DNA from: Ww85 sp963745765
GTDB lineage: Bacteria > Desulfobacterota > Desulfobulbia > Desulfobulbales > Desulfocapsaceae
DNA: 64,000 bases
Direction: 5' to 3'
Assembly (NCBI GenBank): GCA_963745765.1
Contig: CAVUYQ010000019.1
Span: 1-64,000, forward strand
The notes beneath the pieces were generated by a model. That model searched no databases. It saw only the letters and a list, made by a program, of their open reading frames with translations, and had not been told where the DNA came from. The translations under genes and the position numbers were made by a program. Shown one piece after another: positions 9,394 through 19,400 of this stretch. Positions within the stretch are counted from its first letter, which is position 1. Every line of letters begins with the position of its first letter.

Positions 9394-11303
9394 TCAAACT
9401 TCACGTCTCAGGCGAAATACCATCATTGCCAGCGGTGGCAGGGTGACATTGAGCGAATGGTTTTCACCATGGACCGACTGGGGAGTTGCCTCCTTGCCGC
9501 CGAAATTGCCTTGACCGCTGCCGCCGTACAACTCGGCATCACTGTTCAATACTTCCTGCCAATAGCCCATTTCAGGAACCCCCAGCCGATAGTTTTGCCT
9601 GGGCACCGGGGTGAAGTTGCCGATACAGACAACCACATCAGCCGGGTCCTTGCCGCGGCGAATATAACTTAATATGCTCTGTTGACTGTCGTTGCAGTCG
9701 ATCCAGGAAAAACCCGCTGGATCATTGTCTAATTCATGGAGGGCCTGTTCACCGCGTAGAAAAGTGTTCAGGTCACGGACCCAGCGCTGCAAGCCCTGGT
9801 GAAATGGAAATTGCAGCAGGGTCCAGTCGAGGCCAATGTTATGATTCCACTCAGTCCACTGACCGAATTCACTGCCCATGAACAGCAGTTTCTTGCCGGG
9901 ATGAGTAAACATATAACCGTAGAGCAGCCTCAGGTTCGCAAATTTGCGCCAGTTGTCACCAGGCATTTTGCCAAGCATCGAGCCCTTGCCGTGTACTACT
10001 TCGTCATGGGAGAACGGCAGCGTAAAATTTTCGTTATAGGCATAGAGCAGACTGAAGGTCAGTTTGTGGTGGTGATAAGACACGATGGATAGGGTCATTG
10101 CTCATGTAGGCAAGGGTGTCGTGCATCCAGCCCATATTCCATTTGAAACCGAATCCAAGCCCACCAAGATAAGTCGGCCGCGACACCATGGGATAGGCTG
10201 TCGATTCCTCGGCAAAGGTCATTACATCCGGATGTTCCTGATAGACCAGCTCGTTGAATGTTTTCAGAAAATCTATTGCTTCCAGATTTTCCCTGCCGCC
10301 GAAGCGATTAGGTATCCACTCGCCTTCCTTGCGGGAATAATCGAGATAGAGCATGGATGCCACGGCATCGACCCGCAGACCGTCGATATGATAGACTTCC
10401 AGCCAGAAAAGAGCGTTTGAGAGGAGAAATTCCGCCACCTCGGTCCTGCCGTAATTGAAGATATATGTCCCCCAGTCCCTTTGTTCTCCCTGGCGGGGAT
10501 CGGCATGCTCATAGAGATGAGAACCGTCGAAATATCCGAGCCCATGCGCGTCCTTGGGAAAATGGGCAGGAACCCAGTCGAGTATGACGCCGATACCTCC
10601 CTGGTGCAGGGAATCCACCAGGTACATGAAATCCTGCGGTGTACCGAAGCGGCTGGTCGGAGCAAAATAGCCGATAGTCTGATAGCCCCAGGAGGCATCT
10701 AGAGGGTGTTCATTGATCGGCAGGAACTCCACATGGGTAAAGCCCATATGGCTGACATAATCGACGAGCTTTTCCGCCAGTTCCCGGTAGGTCAGCCAGT
10801 CGCCTTGGTCACGTACGCATCCATGAACCGAGATGCAGTTCATAAATCGAGATGGGGGCTGTATGACGGTGGCGCTCTCCTCTGTTTTTCATCCACTCCT
10901 CATCATGCCATTCATACCCCCCAAGGTCCCAGACCACAGAGGCGGTGGCCGGCCGAATTTCACAATGAAAGGCAAAGGGGTCGGTTTTCTCCACCTGAAA
11001 ATCATGAAACTTTGAGGTGATGGCATATTTGTAGAGCGCCCCTTGCCCTACTCCCTGAATGAAGCCATACCAGTAACCTGTATCTTTGATTCTGGTTAGG
11101 GAATTGACATTATTCTGCCAGAGATTGAATTCTCCTACGACAGAAACCGCACTGGCGTTTGGTGCCCAGACTGCGAAAGAAGCGCCCTGCTCTTTGTCGT
11201 TGACGATGATGTGCGCTCCAAGTTTTTCCCAGGATCTGTAATGCGTTCCCTCGGAGAGCAAGTGCAGGTCATAATCCGTTATGAAATCATTAGTCGTTTT
11301 CAT
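9394..11303 (-). CDS. glgB: 1,4-alpha-glucan branching enzyme GlgB (two frameshifts)
   Basis: Makes the alpha-1,6 branches of glycogen. Reconstructed length is about 636 residues, normal for the family. An N-terminal CBM48 domain (FAVWAPNASAVSVVGEFN) leads to the GH13 barrel: SIYELHLGSW, then a shift near 10830, DGLRVDAVASMLYLDYSR (nucleophile Asp), FAEESTAYP (acid/base Glu), a second shift near 10085 inside DPIHR / YHHHKLTFSL, and LPFSHDEVVHGKGS (third acid). The start ATG overlaps the end of treS by 14 bases, so translation is coupled. It ends just before malQ. All catalytic residues are kept on both sides of the shifts, which is more like sequencing error than long decay. Confidence 0.9.
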
Positions 11304-14300
11304 TGGGGTCCTTTATGGTTTTACTCTTTTGCCGCTCGCTTTTCTGATCGAGAATCTCAACGATGCCGGCCAGCGGAATATGAAGCCACTCCGGCCGGTT
11401 ATTCATTTCGTACTTCAGCTCGTAAAAAGCTTTTTCCAGCAAATAGATGTCGAGGACAGTAGCCATATCGGCGGCGCTTGGCAGAAAGGCTGCTCCTGCG
11501 GCCGTCTCTAAATATGCCCTGATAAAGGCACTGCTCATCCATTCATACCAAGCCCGGCTCCAGGGTTTAAGCTTTTCTTTACTGCCGCCCTCTCCGGCCG
11601 CTGCTGCTGCTGTCGCCAAAGCCGTCTCAGCTGCGTAGTGGAAAGAACGCAGCATACCGGCCAAGTCTTTGATGGCCGACCCCTTCCTGCGTCTTTCAGC
11701 CAGCGGCCGGAGGGGCTCGCCTTCGAAGTCAAGCAGGATGAAATCGTTCTCCCTGGTCCGTAAAATCTGTCCCAGATGATAATCCCCGTGGTGCCTGATC
11801 AACTGTCCCAGCTTTTCTCCCATTCCCGTCATCTCTCCTGCCCTTTCAAGCAGTTCGGGAGCGCCGTTTAAAACCCGTTCTGCATTTTTACGGACCTCGA
11901 TCGGCAACTGCGCTGTTTTACCGGCCAAAACCGGCAAAACGTCCTGGATTTGCCGTATTACCGCCTCCACCAGCTGCTCAGTGAAACCAACGGTAGATGT
12001 TTCCGGTTTAAAAGCGATGTTTTTCTTTTCTTCTGCCAGAGCCAGATGGAATTCTGCGGTCCGGCGGCCGAGTACCCTCATTGATTGAAAATAGTCACCG
12101 GTCATGGCGACAAATGCAGGGGGCGGGTCCTGACTTAATGCATCCGGCAGCGGTATCTCCATGACGGGTGCGCTATCACCTTTGGCAAGACGGCTTTCCA
12201 CCTGTGTAAAGTAGTCATGCAGGGCGGAAAGGCTATATGACCAGCCATCCCCCTCATTAGCAATAAACTCCTGCAACATACCCATCGTTGCGTCCTGACC
12301 CGAAGCATCCTGGTAGTGCATTGTGCCGACGACCCTGGCCATTGCGTTAAAGCGGTTTTTTTCAGTCAGGAACAGGCTTATCTCCACATCGGGATTCAGC
12401 CCTTTTTCCAGTTTTCTATAAAATTTCAGGACAAAGGCGTCTCCCAATATGATTGAGGTGTTACTCTGTTCGGCGCCCAGCTTTCGCACCGAACGGCAGG
12501 AGTCGGCGGAACTGATCAGTTCATCATGGATTTTCGTCGGTAACGCCTTGATTGTCCCGCCTTTTGCGCTTTTATATTGTCGCCCGTCACCGATGGCGGT
12601 AGAGAAAATATCGTAGGAGGCCCTGTCCATCAGAGCGTCGTAGAGAATCCCCTCTCCTTTTCGATTATTGACGAAGGCCAGGACGCTGTCGGGTATTTCC
12701 GTGGCGATGGTCCTGGCCGGCTGGCCCTGAACTATTTTCAGCGGCAGAACATAGTCCTCCTGCTCTCCGGAGTCATAGTGAAGCTGGAGAAAGGTTATAT
12801 AAAACGACGCCCCCAGTTTACACCAATCGATCATAGTGCAGGAGGTGATCTCCTTTGCCTTGCCGCTAAACCAGCGCTGCCTGGCAAGATATGCAGGCAG
12901 GATGTCGTTACAGAGCGCATAAAGATATTGCGGTTCCAGCAGGGTATCCCACATCTTGTCAAGAGTGAGCTGCGGTAGCTTCTGTCGTTCACCGGCGCCA
13001 GACCCGCTGATCTTTATCGGTTCTGCCGGTGCTTCGATTCTGAACCAGTAGAAACTGTGCGGTCCCAGGCTAATAAAATAGGGCAGATCACCGATGGCGG
13101 GAAAATCAGTTCTGCCGATCATCTCGACCGGAATATGGCCCTTGAACTCGGTAAGGTCGAGCTCCGCCGGCTGGACAAACCTGGAGAGGTTGGCAACTAC
13201 CAGGATAACTTCGCCTTTATAACGACGAATAAAGGCCAGTATCGACCTGTTGTCCGGTCTGATAAATTCCATGCTGCCCCGACCGAAGGCCTTATGCTGC
13301 CTGCGAAGTGCAATCATTCTCCTCATAAAGCGCAGCATGGACGAGGAATCGCGCTCCTGTGCTTCAACGTTGACAGACTGGTAACCGTACACCGGATCCA
13401 TGATCAAGGGCAGGTAGAGCCGGGCCGGATCCGCCTTGGAGAACCCGGCATTTCTGTCCATACTCCACTGCATGGGTGTACGGACACCGTCCCGGTCGCC
13501 AAGAAAAATGTTGTCGCCCATGCCCAGTTCGTCGCCATAGTAAATTACCGGAGAGCCCGGCATGGAAAAAAGCAGGGAATTCAGAAGTTCCATTCGTCGG
13601 CGGCTGTTGTCGATCAAGGGAGCCAGCCGCCTTCTGATACCCAGGTTGAGTCGCATCCTGCTGTCAGCGGCATATTCCCGGTACATATAATCGCGTTCTG
13701 TATCGGTGACCATCTCAAGGGTCAGCTCATCGTGATTGCGCAAAAAGAGCGCCCATTGGCAGCTTTCGGGTATAGCCGGAGTACGATCAAAGATATCGGT
13801 GATGGGGTGCCGGTCTTCCCGGCGCAACGCCATGAAAAGGCGAGGCATCAGGGGAAAATGAAAGGCCATATGGCATTCATCGCCGTCGCCGAAATAGGGC
13901 AATACGTCCTCCGGCCATTGATTGGCCTCGGCCAGAAACATCCGCTCGCTATAGTGCTGATCGAGATTTTTGCGAAACTGCTTGAGGACGGCCTGGGTTT
14001 CCGGCAGATTCTCGTTATTGGTGCCTTCCCGGACACAGAGATAGGGAACTGCATCGAGCCGCAGGCCGTCGACACCCATATCGAGCCAGAAGCGCATTAC
14101 CTTGAGGACAGCCTGGACGACCTTGGGATTATTGTGGTTCAGGTCGGGCTGATGGGAAAAAAAACGATGCCAGTAGTACGCCTTGGCCAGCGGATCCCAG
14201 GCCCAATTTGACGGTTCGCTGTCGGTAAATATTATCCGGGTTTCAGGAAATTTGTTGTTGCTCTCACTCCAGACATAATAGTTGCGCCTGGCCGAACCTG

Positions 14301-14670
14301 CTTTTGCCCTCCGGGCCGCCTGAAACCAGGGATGCTGATCCGACGTATGATTGATGACCAGCTCGGTGATGACTTTTATCTTGCGGCGGTGTGCCTCCCG
14401 GACAAAGGTCCTGAAATCGCGCAGACTGCCATAGCCGGGATGGACTCCCCGATAATCGGAGATATCATAGCCATCGTCCCTGAAAGGCGATGGATAGAAA
14501 GGCAGGATCCAGACAGCGTTGACGCCGAGTTCCTCAATATAGTCGAGCTTTTCAATCAGACCTCTGAAATCGCCGGTGCCGTCACCATTGCTGTCCTTGA
14601 AGGCCTTGACATGCAATTCATAGATAATGGCATCTTTATACCAGAGGGATTCTGTCTTTTCCTGCATCAT
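11290..14670 (-). CDS. treS: Trehalose synthase - maltokinase fusion (TreS-Mak)
   Basis: A 1126-residue bifunctional enzyme. Residues about 10-545 are a GH13 trehalose synthase that interconverts trehalose and maltose (DAIIYELHVKAFKDSNGDG, GLRLDAVPYL nucleophile, FLAEANQWPED acid/base, LRNHDELTLEM). Residues about 570-1120 form a maltokinase of the Pep2/aminoglycoside-phosphotransferase fold, with QSNTSIILGDAFVLKFYRK around the ATP lysine and RHHGDYHLGQIL / FILLDFEGEP as catalytic and metal motifs. It thus makes maltose-1-phosphate for GlgE next door. The frame is intact over 3.4 kb. Its start is 15 bases after glgE, and its 3' end overlaps glgB, so the three genes are one transcription unit. 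The fusion is known in other bacteria. Confidence 0.96.
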   Translation of the reverse strand: MMQEKTESLWYKDAIIYELHVKAFKDSNGDGTGDFRGLIEKLDYIEELGVNAVWILPFYPSPFRDDGYDISDYRGVHPGYGSLRDFRTFVREAHRRKIKVITELVINHTSDQHPWFQAARRAKAGSARRNYYVWSESNNKFPETRIIFTDSEPSNWAWDPLAKAYYWHRFFSHQPDLNHNNPKVVQAVLKVMRFWLDMGVDGLRLDAVPYLCVREGTNNENLPETQAVLKQFRKNLDQHYSERMFLAEANQWPEDVLPYFGDGDECHMAFHFPLMPRLFMALRREDRHPITDIFDRTPAIPESCQWALFLRNHDELTLEMVTDTERDYMYREYAADSRMRLNLGIRRRLAPLIDNSRRRMELLNSLLFSMPGSPVIYYGDELGMGDNIFLGDRDGVRTPMQWSMDRNAGFSKADPARLYLPLIMDPVYGYQSVNVEAQERDSSSMLRFMRRMIALRRQHKAFGRGSMEFIRPDNRSILAFIRRYKGEVILVVANLSRFVQPAELDLTEFKGHIPVEMIGRTDFPAIGDLPYFISLGPHSFYWFRIEAPAEPIKISGSGAGERQKLPQLTLDKMWDTLLEPQYLYALCNDILPAYLARQRWFSGKAKEITSCTMIDWCKLGASFYITFLQLHYDSGEQEDYVLPLKIVQGQPARTIATEIPDSVLAFVNNRKGEGILYDALMDRASYDIFSTAIGDGRQYKSAKGGTIKALPTKIHDELISSADSCRSVRKLGAEQSNTSIILGDAFVLKFYRKLEKGLNPDVEISLFLTEKNRFNAMARVVGTMHYQDASGQDATMGMLQEFIANEGDGWSYSLSALHDYFTQVESRLAKGDSAPVMEIPLPDALSQDPPPAFVAMTGDYFQSMRVLGRRTAEFHLALAEEKKNIAFKPETSTVGFTEQLVEAVIRQIQDVLPVLAGKTAQLPIEVRKNAERVLNGAPELLERAGEMTGMGEKLGQLIRHHGDYHLGQILRTRENDFILLDFEGEPLRPLAERRRKGSAIKDLAGMLRSFHYAAETALATAAAAAGEGGSKEKLKPWSRAWYEWMSSAFIRAYLETAAGAAFLPSAADMATVLDIYLLEKAFYELKYEMNNRPEWLHIPLAGIVEILDQKSERQKSKTIKDPNEND

Positions 14671-14685
14671 GGCAAATCCTTCTTC

Positions 14686-16692
14686 CTACATAAAATAGTC
14701 GAAATCCCGTTCCGTCCTCAGTTTCCTCCGCAACAGAAAGATCTGGGCCGGACTTTCTGCCGGGTCGAGCCGGACATAATTCCTGCGGCCCTGCCACAGG
14801 AAACGGTTATCAAAGAGCAGTTCATGCACCTGATACACTTCGTTTTCCCCGATGCTAAATTCCTCAAGGGGAACCTCCAGCCAACCATCCTGGACATTCT
14901 GATAATCCAGGTTCACCGCGATCAGGATGATATTGGCAAGGTCCTCCGTGCTTTTACCGTAAAACAGCAACTGTTCATTGTCCACGGGATAAAAGGCCAG
15001 CCTGTGGTTGGACCTCAGGGCCATGTTGTTTCGGCGGATACTGTTTATCCTGGTGATAAATGCACGGATATTGACTGGATTCTTCCAGTCGCGCGACTTT
15101 ATCTCAAATTTTTCCGAATGAAGATACTCCTCGGTGCCGGGCACTGCCTGGTTTTCACAGAATTCATAGCCGCTGTATATGCCGTAGCAGGAAGAGAGAG
15201 TCGCCGCCAGAACCAGCCGGGTTATGAAAGCCGCACGGCCACCGAACTGCAGATGTTCCGGCAGAATGTCAGGGGTGTTGGCAAAAAAATTGGGTCGATA
15301 GTATTCCACTACTTCGGTCTGTACCAGGTCGCGGAGATACGTGGTCAATTCATATTTGCTGTTCCGCCAGGTAAAATAGCTATAGGACTGGCTGAATCCG
15401 ACTTTTGCCAAGCCGTACATGACCCGGGACCGGGTAAAGGCCTCCGCGAGAAAGACGATGTCGGGATATTCGCGGCGTACCTCGGTTATCAGCCATTCCC
15501 AGAACGGCAGCGGTTTAGTGTGGGGATTATCCACCCTGAAGATGCGGACACCGTGCTCGATCCAGAAAGAAACGATGCTTTTCAGTTCGTGCCAGAGCGA
15601 TCGCCATTCATCACAATCAAAGAAAAACGGGTAGATATCTTCATATTTTTTCGGCGGATTCTCGGCAAATTTTATCGTCCCGTCCGGGCGGTGTCTGAAC
15701 CATTCAGGATGCTTGCTGACGTAGGGGTGATCCGGTGAACATTGGAAGGCGATATCGAGTGCAATTTCGAGTCCCTGCTGCCTGGCGCTGCCAACCAGAT
15801 GGTCAAAATCCTCAATAGTGCCGAGCTCCGGGTGGACAGTCTTGTGGCCACCCTCTGCGGCGCCTATCGCCCACGGACTGCCGGGATCATCGGAGCCAAC
15901 CTGAAGACTGTTGTCGCGGCCCTTGCGATTGGTCCGGCCAATGGGATGAATGGGGGGCAGGTAGAGCACATCAAAACCCATTTGGACGATTTCAGGAAAG
16001 AACTGTTCGACATCCCTGAAGGTCCCGCTTTTTTTCGGGTCGGCGGTGACGGAACGGGGAAATAGTTCATACCAGGCGCTGAACCCGGCTATCTGTGGTT
16101 CGACGATCACCGGAAGAGGTGGCGTAAAAACTGTTTCTCTCGATCTATCGGGATAGCGGAGCATCATGCTACTCAGATCCGCGGCAGTTGCCCTGGCTAC
16201 CATCTTTTCCTGCGGCTCAACTGCACGCAGCAAGGCCGCCACGTTGGAAAGCCAGACATCATCGGGAGCAAGAGCCCTGAGGGCGGTGGTTTCAATCATG
16301 GCCGCACCTTCCAGCAGTTCACTCGCCACCTCCTGGCCGGCTTCGAATTTTTTCAACAGATCCCTCTGCCAGGTTGCAAAATGATCGATCCAGGCCCTGA
16401 CCGTATACCGGTAACTGCCGACGTCATCGACCTGGAATTCGGCAGTCCATAGATCATTTGTTCTGTCGACCATGGGCAGCTCAAACCATTCGCCCTCGCC
16501 GTGCCGGAACTGCAGCACCGCCTGCAGCAGATCATGTCCATCGGCAAAGATAAATGCGGAAACTTTCACCTTCTCCCCCACCGTTCTCTTGATTGGAAAA
16601 CGGCCGCAGTCAATCTGCGGCTGAATTTCCTCTATCCACACTCTGGAAGCCGTTTGGTTTGAAGTCATTTGCTGTATTTGCGGCTGTTGCAT
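14686..16692 (-). CDS. glgE: Alpha-1,4-glucan:maltose-1-phosphate maltosyltransferase GlgE
   Basis: A 668-residue GH13_3 enzyme that extends glucan chains by two glucoses using alpha-maltose-1-phosphate. An N-terminal beta domain (VKVSAFIFADGHDLLQAVL) precedes the barrel. GFDVLYLPPIHPIG, the nucleophile motif FRVDNPHTKPLPFWEW and the acid/base segment FLAEAFTRSRVMYGL are typical of GlgE rather than other GH13 enzymes. The ATG at 16692 follows AGGAGAG. It is the first gene of the six-gene minus-strand operon and intact. Upstream lie two mutually exclusive hairpins (16746-16792) that may control it. With TreS-Mak and GlgB it completes the GlgE route from trehalose to branched glucan. Confidence 0.96.
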   Translation of the reverse strand: MQQPQIQQMTSNQTASRVWIEEIQPQIDCGRFPIKRTVGEKVKVSAFIFADGHDLLQAVLQFRHGEGEWFELPMVDRTNDLWTAEFQVDDVGSYRYTVRAWIDHFATWQRDLLKKFEAGQEVASELLEGAAMIETTALRALAPDDVWLSNVAALLRAVEPQEKMVARATAADLSSMMLRYPDRSRETVFTPPLPVIVEPQIAGFSAWYELFPRSVTADPKKSGTFRDVEQFFPEIVQMGFDVLYLPPIHPIGRTNRKGRDNSLQVGSDDPGSPWAIGAAEGGHKTVHPELGTIEDFDHLVGSARQQGLEIALDIAFQCSPDHPYVSKHPEWFRHRPDGTIKFAENPPKKYEDIYPFFFDCDEWRSLWHELKSIVSFWIEHGVRIFRVDNPHTKPLPFWEWLITEVRREYPDIVFLAEAFTRSRVMYGLAKVGFSQSYSYFTWRNSKYELTTYLRDLVQTEVVEYYRPNFFANTPDILPEHLQFGGRAAFITRLVLAATLSSCYGIYSGYEFCENQAVPGTEEYLHSEKFEIKSRDWKNPVNIRAFITRINSIRRNNMALRSNHRLAFYPVDNEQLLFYGKSTEDLANIILIAVNLDYQNVQDGWLEVPLEEFSIGENEVYQVHELLFDNRFLWQGRRNYVRLDPAESPAQIFLLRRKLRTERDFDYFM

Positions 16693-16745
16693 GTTTTCTC
16701 TCCTGCGATGAAGGGCAGGTTAACCTGGGAGTTAAGAGTAAAGCG

Positions 16746-16792
16746 GCAGGACATGATCTGCTCTAAGCGGATCATGTCCTGCAAAACAGGAC
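16746..16792 (-). promoter_or_regulatory. glgE leader: two competing hairpins
   Basis: A perfect 13-bp inverted repeat, GCAGGACATGATC with its complement, spans 16746-16782. The distal arm can instead pair with CAGGAC at 16787-16792 to form a smaller hairpin (16776-16792). The two structures share bases and exclude each other, as in attenuators, or the large palindrome may be a protein-binding operator. It is about 54 bases upstream of the glgE ATG. No U-run follows the long hairpin. Function is inferred. Confidence 0.45.
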
Positions 16793-16855
16793 TGACGAAT
16801 AATGTGCAGGACCCGGTTGCTCTCCCACCTCCAGACGAGAAGAGCGATCGACCCA

Positions 16856-17427
16856 TTACAGCAGTCTATACGGCTGGGCCCGTCGCGTCCACTCACTCGC
16901 CGGGTATTGGTCCTGCAATGTATTGTAGGCTTCCTTTAATGGCCCGGCCTTACCGCTTAATTTGTAGGCGGTAACACCCCGAAGATATACTGCCTGCGGA
17001 GCAGACGTACTCTGCTGGATAGGCTTCGAGAATGCGATCTAGATGCCTTTTACAGCTCTCCAGATTTTCATGATCAAATCCGCCTTTGCCAATCCCAGTT
17101 CCAGAGAAGCAATGAAATCTTTCGGCGGCAAAAAGCCCACGCTTGACTGGTGTACCAGGCCAGAAGAATCTAAAACGAGAATTCGAGGCGTCCAATTGAC
17201 CACGAAATCGGTGGCATAGGGTTCGTCACTGCTGGCAATCCTCAGTGCGATAAAATTCTCATTGACACAATTCGACTACATTTTCATCAGGATACGTAAC
17301 TGCATCCATCTGTTTGCAGCCTATTCATTCCGGATTATAGAAATCGAGCAAGAATCATCTTATTTTCTATACCTGCCTGATCTAATGCTTCCTTGAAATC
17401 CGTTACCCATGAAATTTTTATGGTCAT
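16856..17427 (-). CDS. Thioredoxin-like protein with UGA at the first redox position (several frameshifts)
   Basis: Starts at an ATG with an excellent AAGGAGG site. The reconstructed protein of about 190 residues begins MTIKISWVTDFKEALDQAG, then has LDFYNPE-UGA-IGCKQMDAVTYP, i.e. a U/C-x-x-C redox motif, NENFIALRIASSDEPYATDF, TPRILVLDSSG, a helical region (NLESCKRHLDRILEAYP) and ends EWTRRAQPYRLL. This matches a thioredoxin fold with a TPR-like tail. Single-base indels are needed near 17355, 17260, 17075 and 17000. The UGA (17325-17327) replaces exactly the first active-site Cys. A weak hairpin (CTGCA/TGCAG) follows it but is closer than a usual SECIS. Either a selenoprotein in error-prone sequence or a pseudogene. 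It lies upstream of glgE on the same strand. Confidence 0.6.
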
Positions 17428-18150
17428 AGCCTTCCTCCTTAAATTTTTTGGAATAATTCGAGAAATAGAAACGATTTACAACCCGCACAGGAAGTTCTTT
17501 GCCGAGGATACCTGCTGCCCAGGAAAAAGAAGCAATGCAACAAATCCTGTTGAATGACAAGGGGCTGTATCGTTCCGCCGTTGTCATTGGAGAAGCAATA
17601 GTTATGCCATTTTAATTGAAATTTTCATAAATGGCGATTCCAGCCCAACCTGCGAGATATCATTCAACGACAAACCGCCTGCAAAGAAAAGCAATGCCGA
17701 TGAGTGATTTCTGTCCTGAAAGGCAGGATTGACCGTTCGGGCAGGACAAGATATGCATGGTTTTTCTCTGCTCTTTTCCAGTCGGGGCGCAATTCCGGTC
17801 TCAACCGGCCCCGGCTCGCAGATACCGTTATCTCCCCATAAGGTGTGACCCGCCCGGCCTGAAGCGACCTTTCTCGAGGTGGGTAGATTCCTTAACCATT
17901 TTCTTCCCAATTATATGACCTTTAAAAAGCGGTATAATATTTTAAGATTATGGACAATCCGGTAAGGCAAGATGGCTAATCCCAGGCGTTATTTCTCTAC
18001 AGAGGAGCAGTTAAGAAAAGGATGAACAAAATATTTTCTCTGCCGAAACACAAAAGAGTATCAACCCTTTGAAATCTTTTCTTTTAACCATTCTTCCGTC
18101 AGGAAGATATCCAGTTTGCCTGGCGGTGATTCCCCCGTTAGCACCATTTT
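17428..18150. other. Intergenic region without a supported gene
   Basis: About 720 bases with only weak open frames lacking ribosome-binding sites. It contains an inverted pair TGTCCTG (17712-17718) and CAGGACA (17742-17748), the same arms as in the glgE leader palindrome. It separates the divergently read thioredoxin-like gene and the ATPase-domain gene, so promoters for both should lie here, but I cannot point to them. Confidence 0.4.
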
Positions 18151-18879
18151 ATGGTGAAGCTCTTTGTCGCCCAGTGTGGACCAGCGGCCGAACCGGCTGA
18201 AAGAATCTATCGTGAATGTCATTTACTGAATATTCAAAAGAGAACAGCTGCCGAAGAGCAACCGGAGATGCTTTCAAAAACACTCATCGAAGAGTCGCTG
18301 TCAGGCCCGTTCACCGGCTGGACCGGGTACAGGCGTGCTTACAATGGAAGTCGCTACCAGCAAGAAGAGACATGCTGGCGTCTTGTCGATCAAAAAAGAA
18401 CATTTGATCTTTATAAACTGATAGATGATTTCTGTGGCTGGTTTAAAAGAGACCTCGACCTCAGGGACTGCAGCCTGAGTACTCAAATCTGTGCCGAACT
18501 GCCGAGATATTTTCAGGGCAACATCCTGATGCTTGGTTTTCTCCTTTGGGATGTCGCCAGGTACAGCCTTGCATATGCAGGGTCGGGTAAAGCGAGATTG
18601 GAGATAAATTCGCGACATCTCAAAGCGAGCCGGTACTCCATCTGTTTCATTCTGACCATGCCGGGGTCCGGTATTCCACTGGAAAAAGAGAAGTTGCTTT
18701 TTCTTCCGGTCAGGCCGAGCAAAAAGAGAGCGGGAGGCAGACATGCCTCCTCAAATCTCTATTATGCCTCTGTGATAGCTGGACTGTTCGGCGGCCTGCT
18801 TCGGGTCCAGAACGACATCGGTTCCGAAACCGAATATAGTATCGAAACATGCTTATCGGCAGACCTGACTGAATGTTAA
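18151..18879 (+). CDS. Histidine-kinase-like ATPase domain protein without kinase core
   Basis: A 242-residue soluble protein. The C-terminal two thirds look like a degenerate HATPase domain: FDLYKLIDDFCGWFKRDLDL, LPRYFQGNILMLGFLLWD at the N-box position, a poorly kept ATP lid (MPGSGIP) and SNLYYASVIAGLFGGLLRVQ as the G2-like helix. No phosphoacceptor His or dimerisation helix is present. It aligns with the 3' part of the gene at 34777-35377 (same NLYYA and FGG segments), so the window holds two paralogues. The start is uncertain: no clear ribosome site precedes 18151, and an internal ATG at 18268 is possible. It could act as a regulatory partner of the many sensor proteins here. Confidence 0.55.
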   Translation: MVKLFVAQCGPAAEPAERIYRECHLLNIQKRTAAEEQPEMLSKTLIEESLSGPFTGWTGYRRAYNGSRYQQEETCWRLVDQKRTFDLYKLIDDFCGWFKRDLDLRDCSLSTQICAELPRYFQGNILMLGFLLWDVARYSLAYAGSGKARLEINSRHLKASRYSICFILTMPGSGIPLEKEKLLFLPVRPSKKRAGGRHASSNLYYASVIAGLFGGLLRVQNDIGSETEYSIETCLSADLTEC

Positions 18880-18913
18880 GGCTGCTTTTCTATTACCTTA
18901 AGGAGATTTAGGT

Positions 18914-19105
18914 ATGAAAATGGAGGATATCAGGACAATTGCCAGGGAACGAGGCATAAAACCTGGAAAAATGAACAAGTCGACAATGATCAGAACTATC
19001 CAGACCCGGGAAGGCAACATCGCTTGCTATAAGACCAAGACCGACTGCATCCAGGATGATTGCTGTTGGCGTCAGGACTGTATCGGCAAAAAATCATCGA
19101 AATAA
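18914..19105 (+). CDS. SAP-like helical protein with Cys-rich tail
   Basis: A 63-residue protein with AAGGAG before the ATG. Residues 1-35 (MKMEDIRTIARERGIKPGK, then STMIRTIQ) have the helix-turn-helix pattern of SAP/Rho-N-type nucleic-acid-binding motifs. The C-terminal part has cysteines in ACYKTKTDCIQDDCCWRQDC, a likely metal site. Small proteins of this shape are frequent in Desulfobacterota. It is followed by a cold-shock protein, so a nucleic-acid role is plausible but unproven. Confidence 0.72.
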   Translation: MKMEDIRTIARERGIKPGKMNKSTMIRTIQTREGNIACYKTKTDCIQDDCCWRQDCIGKKSSK

Positions 19106-19199
19106 CCAAACAATACAGGAGGATACATAACCTACCAAAACCAAACCGCAATAAAATCAGGCAAAAAGATTTGCCCATTACTACACAGGAGTATCGATC

Positions 19200-19400
19200 A
19201 TGGCAGAAGGAAAGGTGAAATGGTTTAACGAGGCAAAGGGTTATGGATTTATTGAGCAAGATGGTGGTATGGATATTTTTGTCCATTATAGCTCAATCCG
19301 GGCGGAAGGATTCCGCACACTCACTGAAGGTGATCAGGTTTGCTTTGAAATTTCTGAAGGTGAAAAGGGGAAGATGGCGACAGACGTTGTACGGATATGA
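19200..19400 (+). CDS. Cold-shock-domain protein (CspA family)
   Basis: A 66-residue single cold-shock domain that binds single-stranded RNA/DNA. It shows GKVKWFNEAKGYGFIEQDGG (RNP1, KGYGFIE) and IFVHYSSI (RNP2-like), and the length is normal. An AGGAG site precedes the ATG at 19200. It is transcribed in the same direction as the SAP-like gene about 95 bases upstream, possibly together with it. Confidence 0.95.
   Translation: MAEGKVKWFNEAKGYGFIEQDGGMDIFVHYSSIRAEGFRTLTEGDQVCFEISEGEKGKMATDVVRI

Noticed and set aside
12577..15738. Long plus-strand open frames opposite treS and glgE (for example 13057-14211 and 14332-15738)
   Set aside because: They are antisense to strongly supported enzymes, have no ribosome site and their composition mirrors the minus-strand codons.
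17602..17910. A 102-residue minus-strand frame
   Set aside because: No ribosome-binding site, no domain and unusual composition; treated as intergenic.
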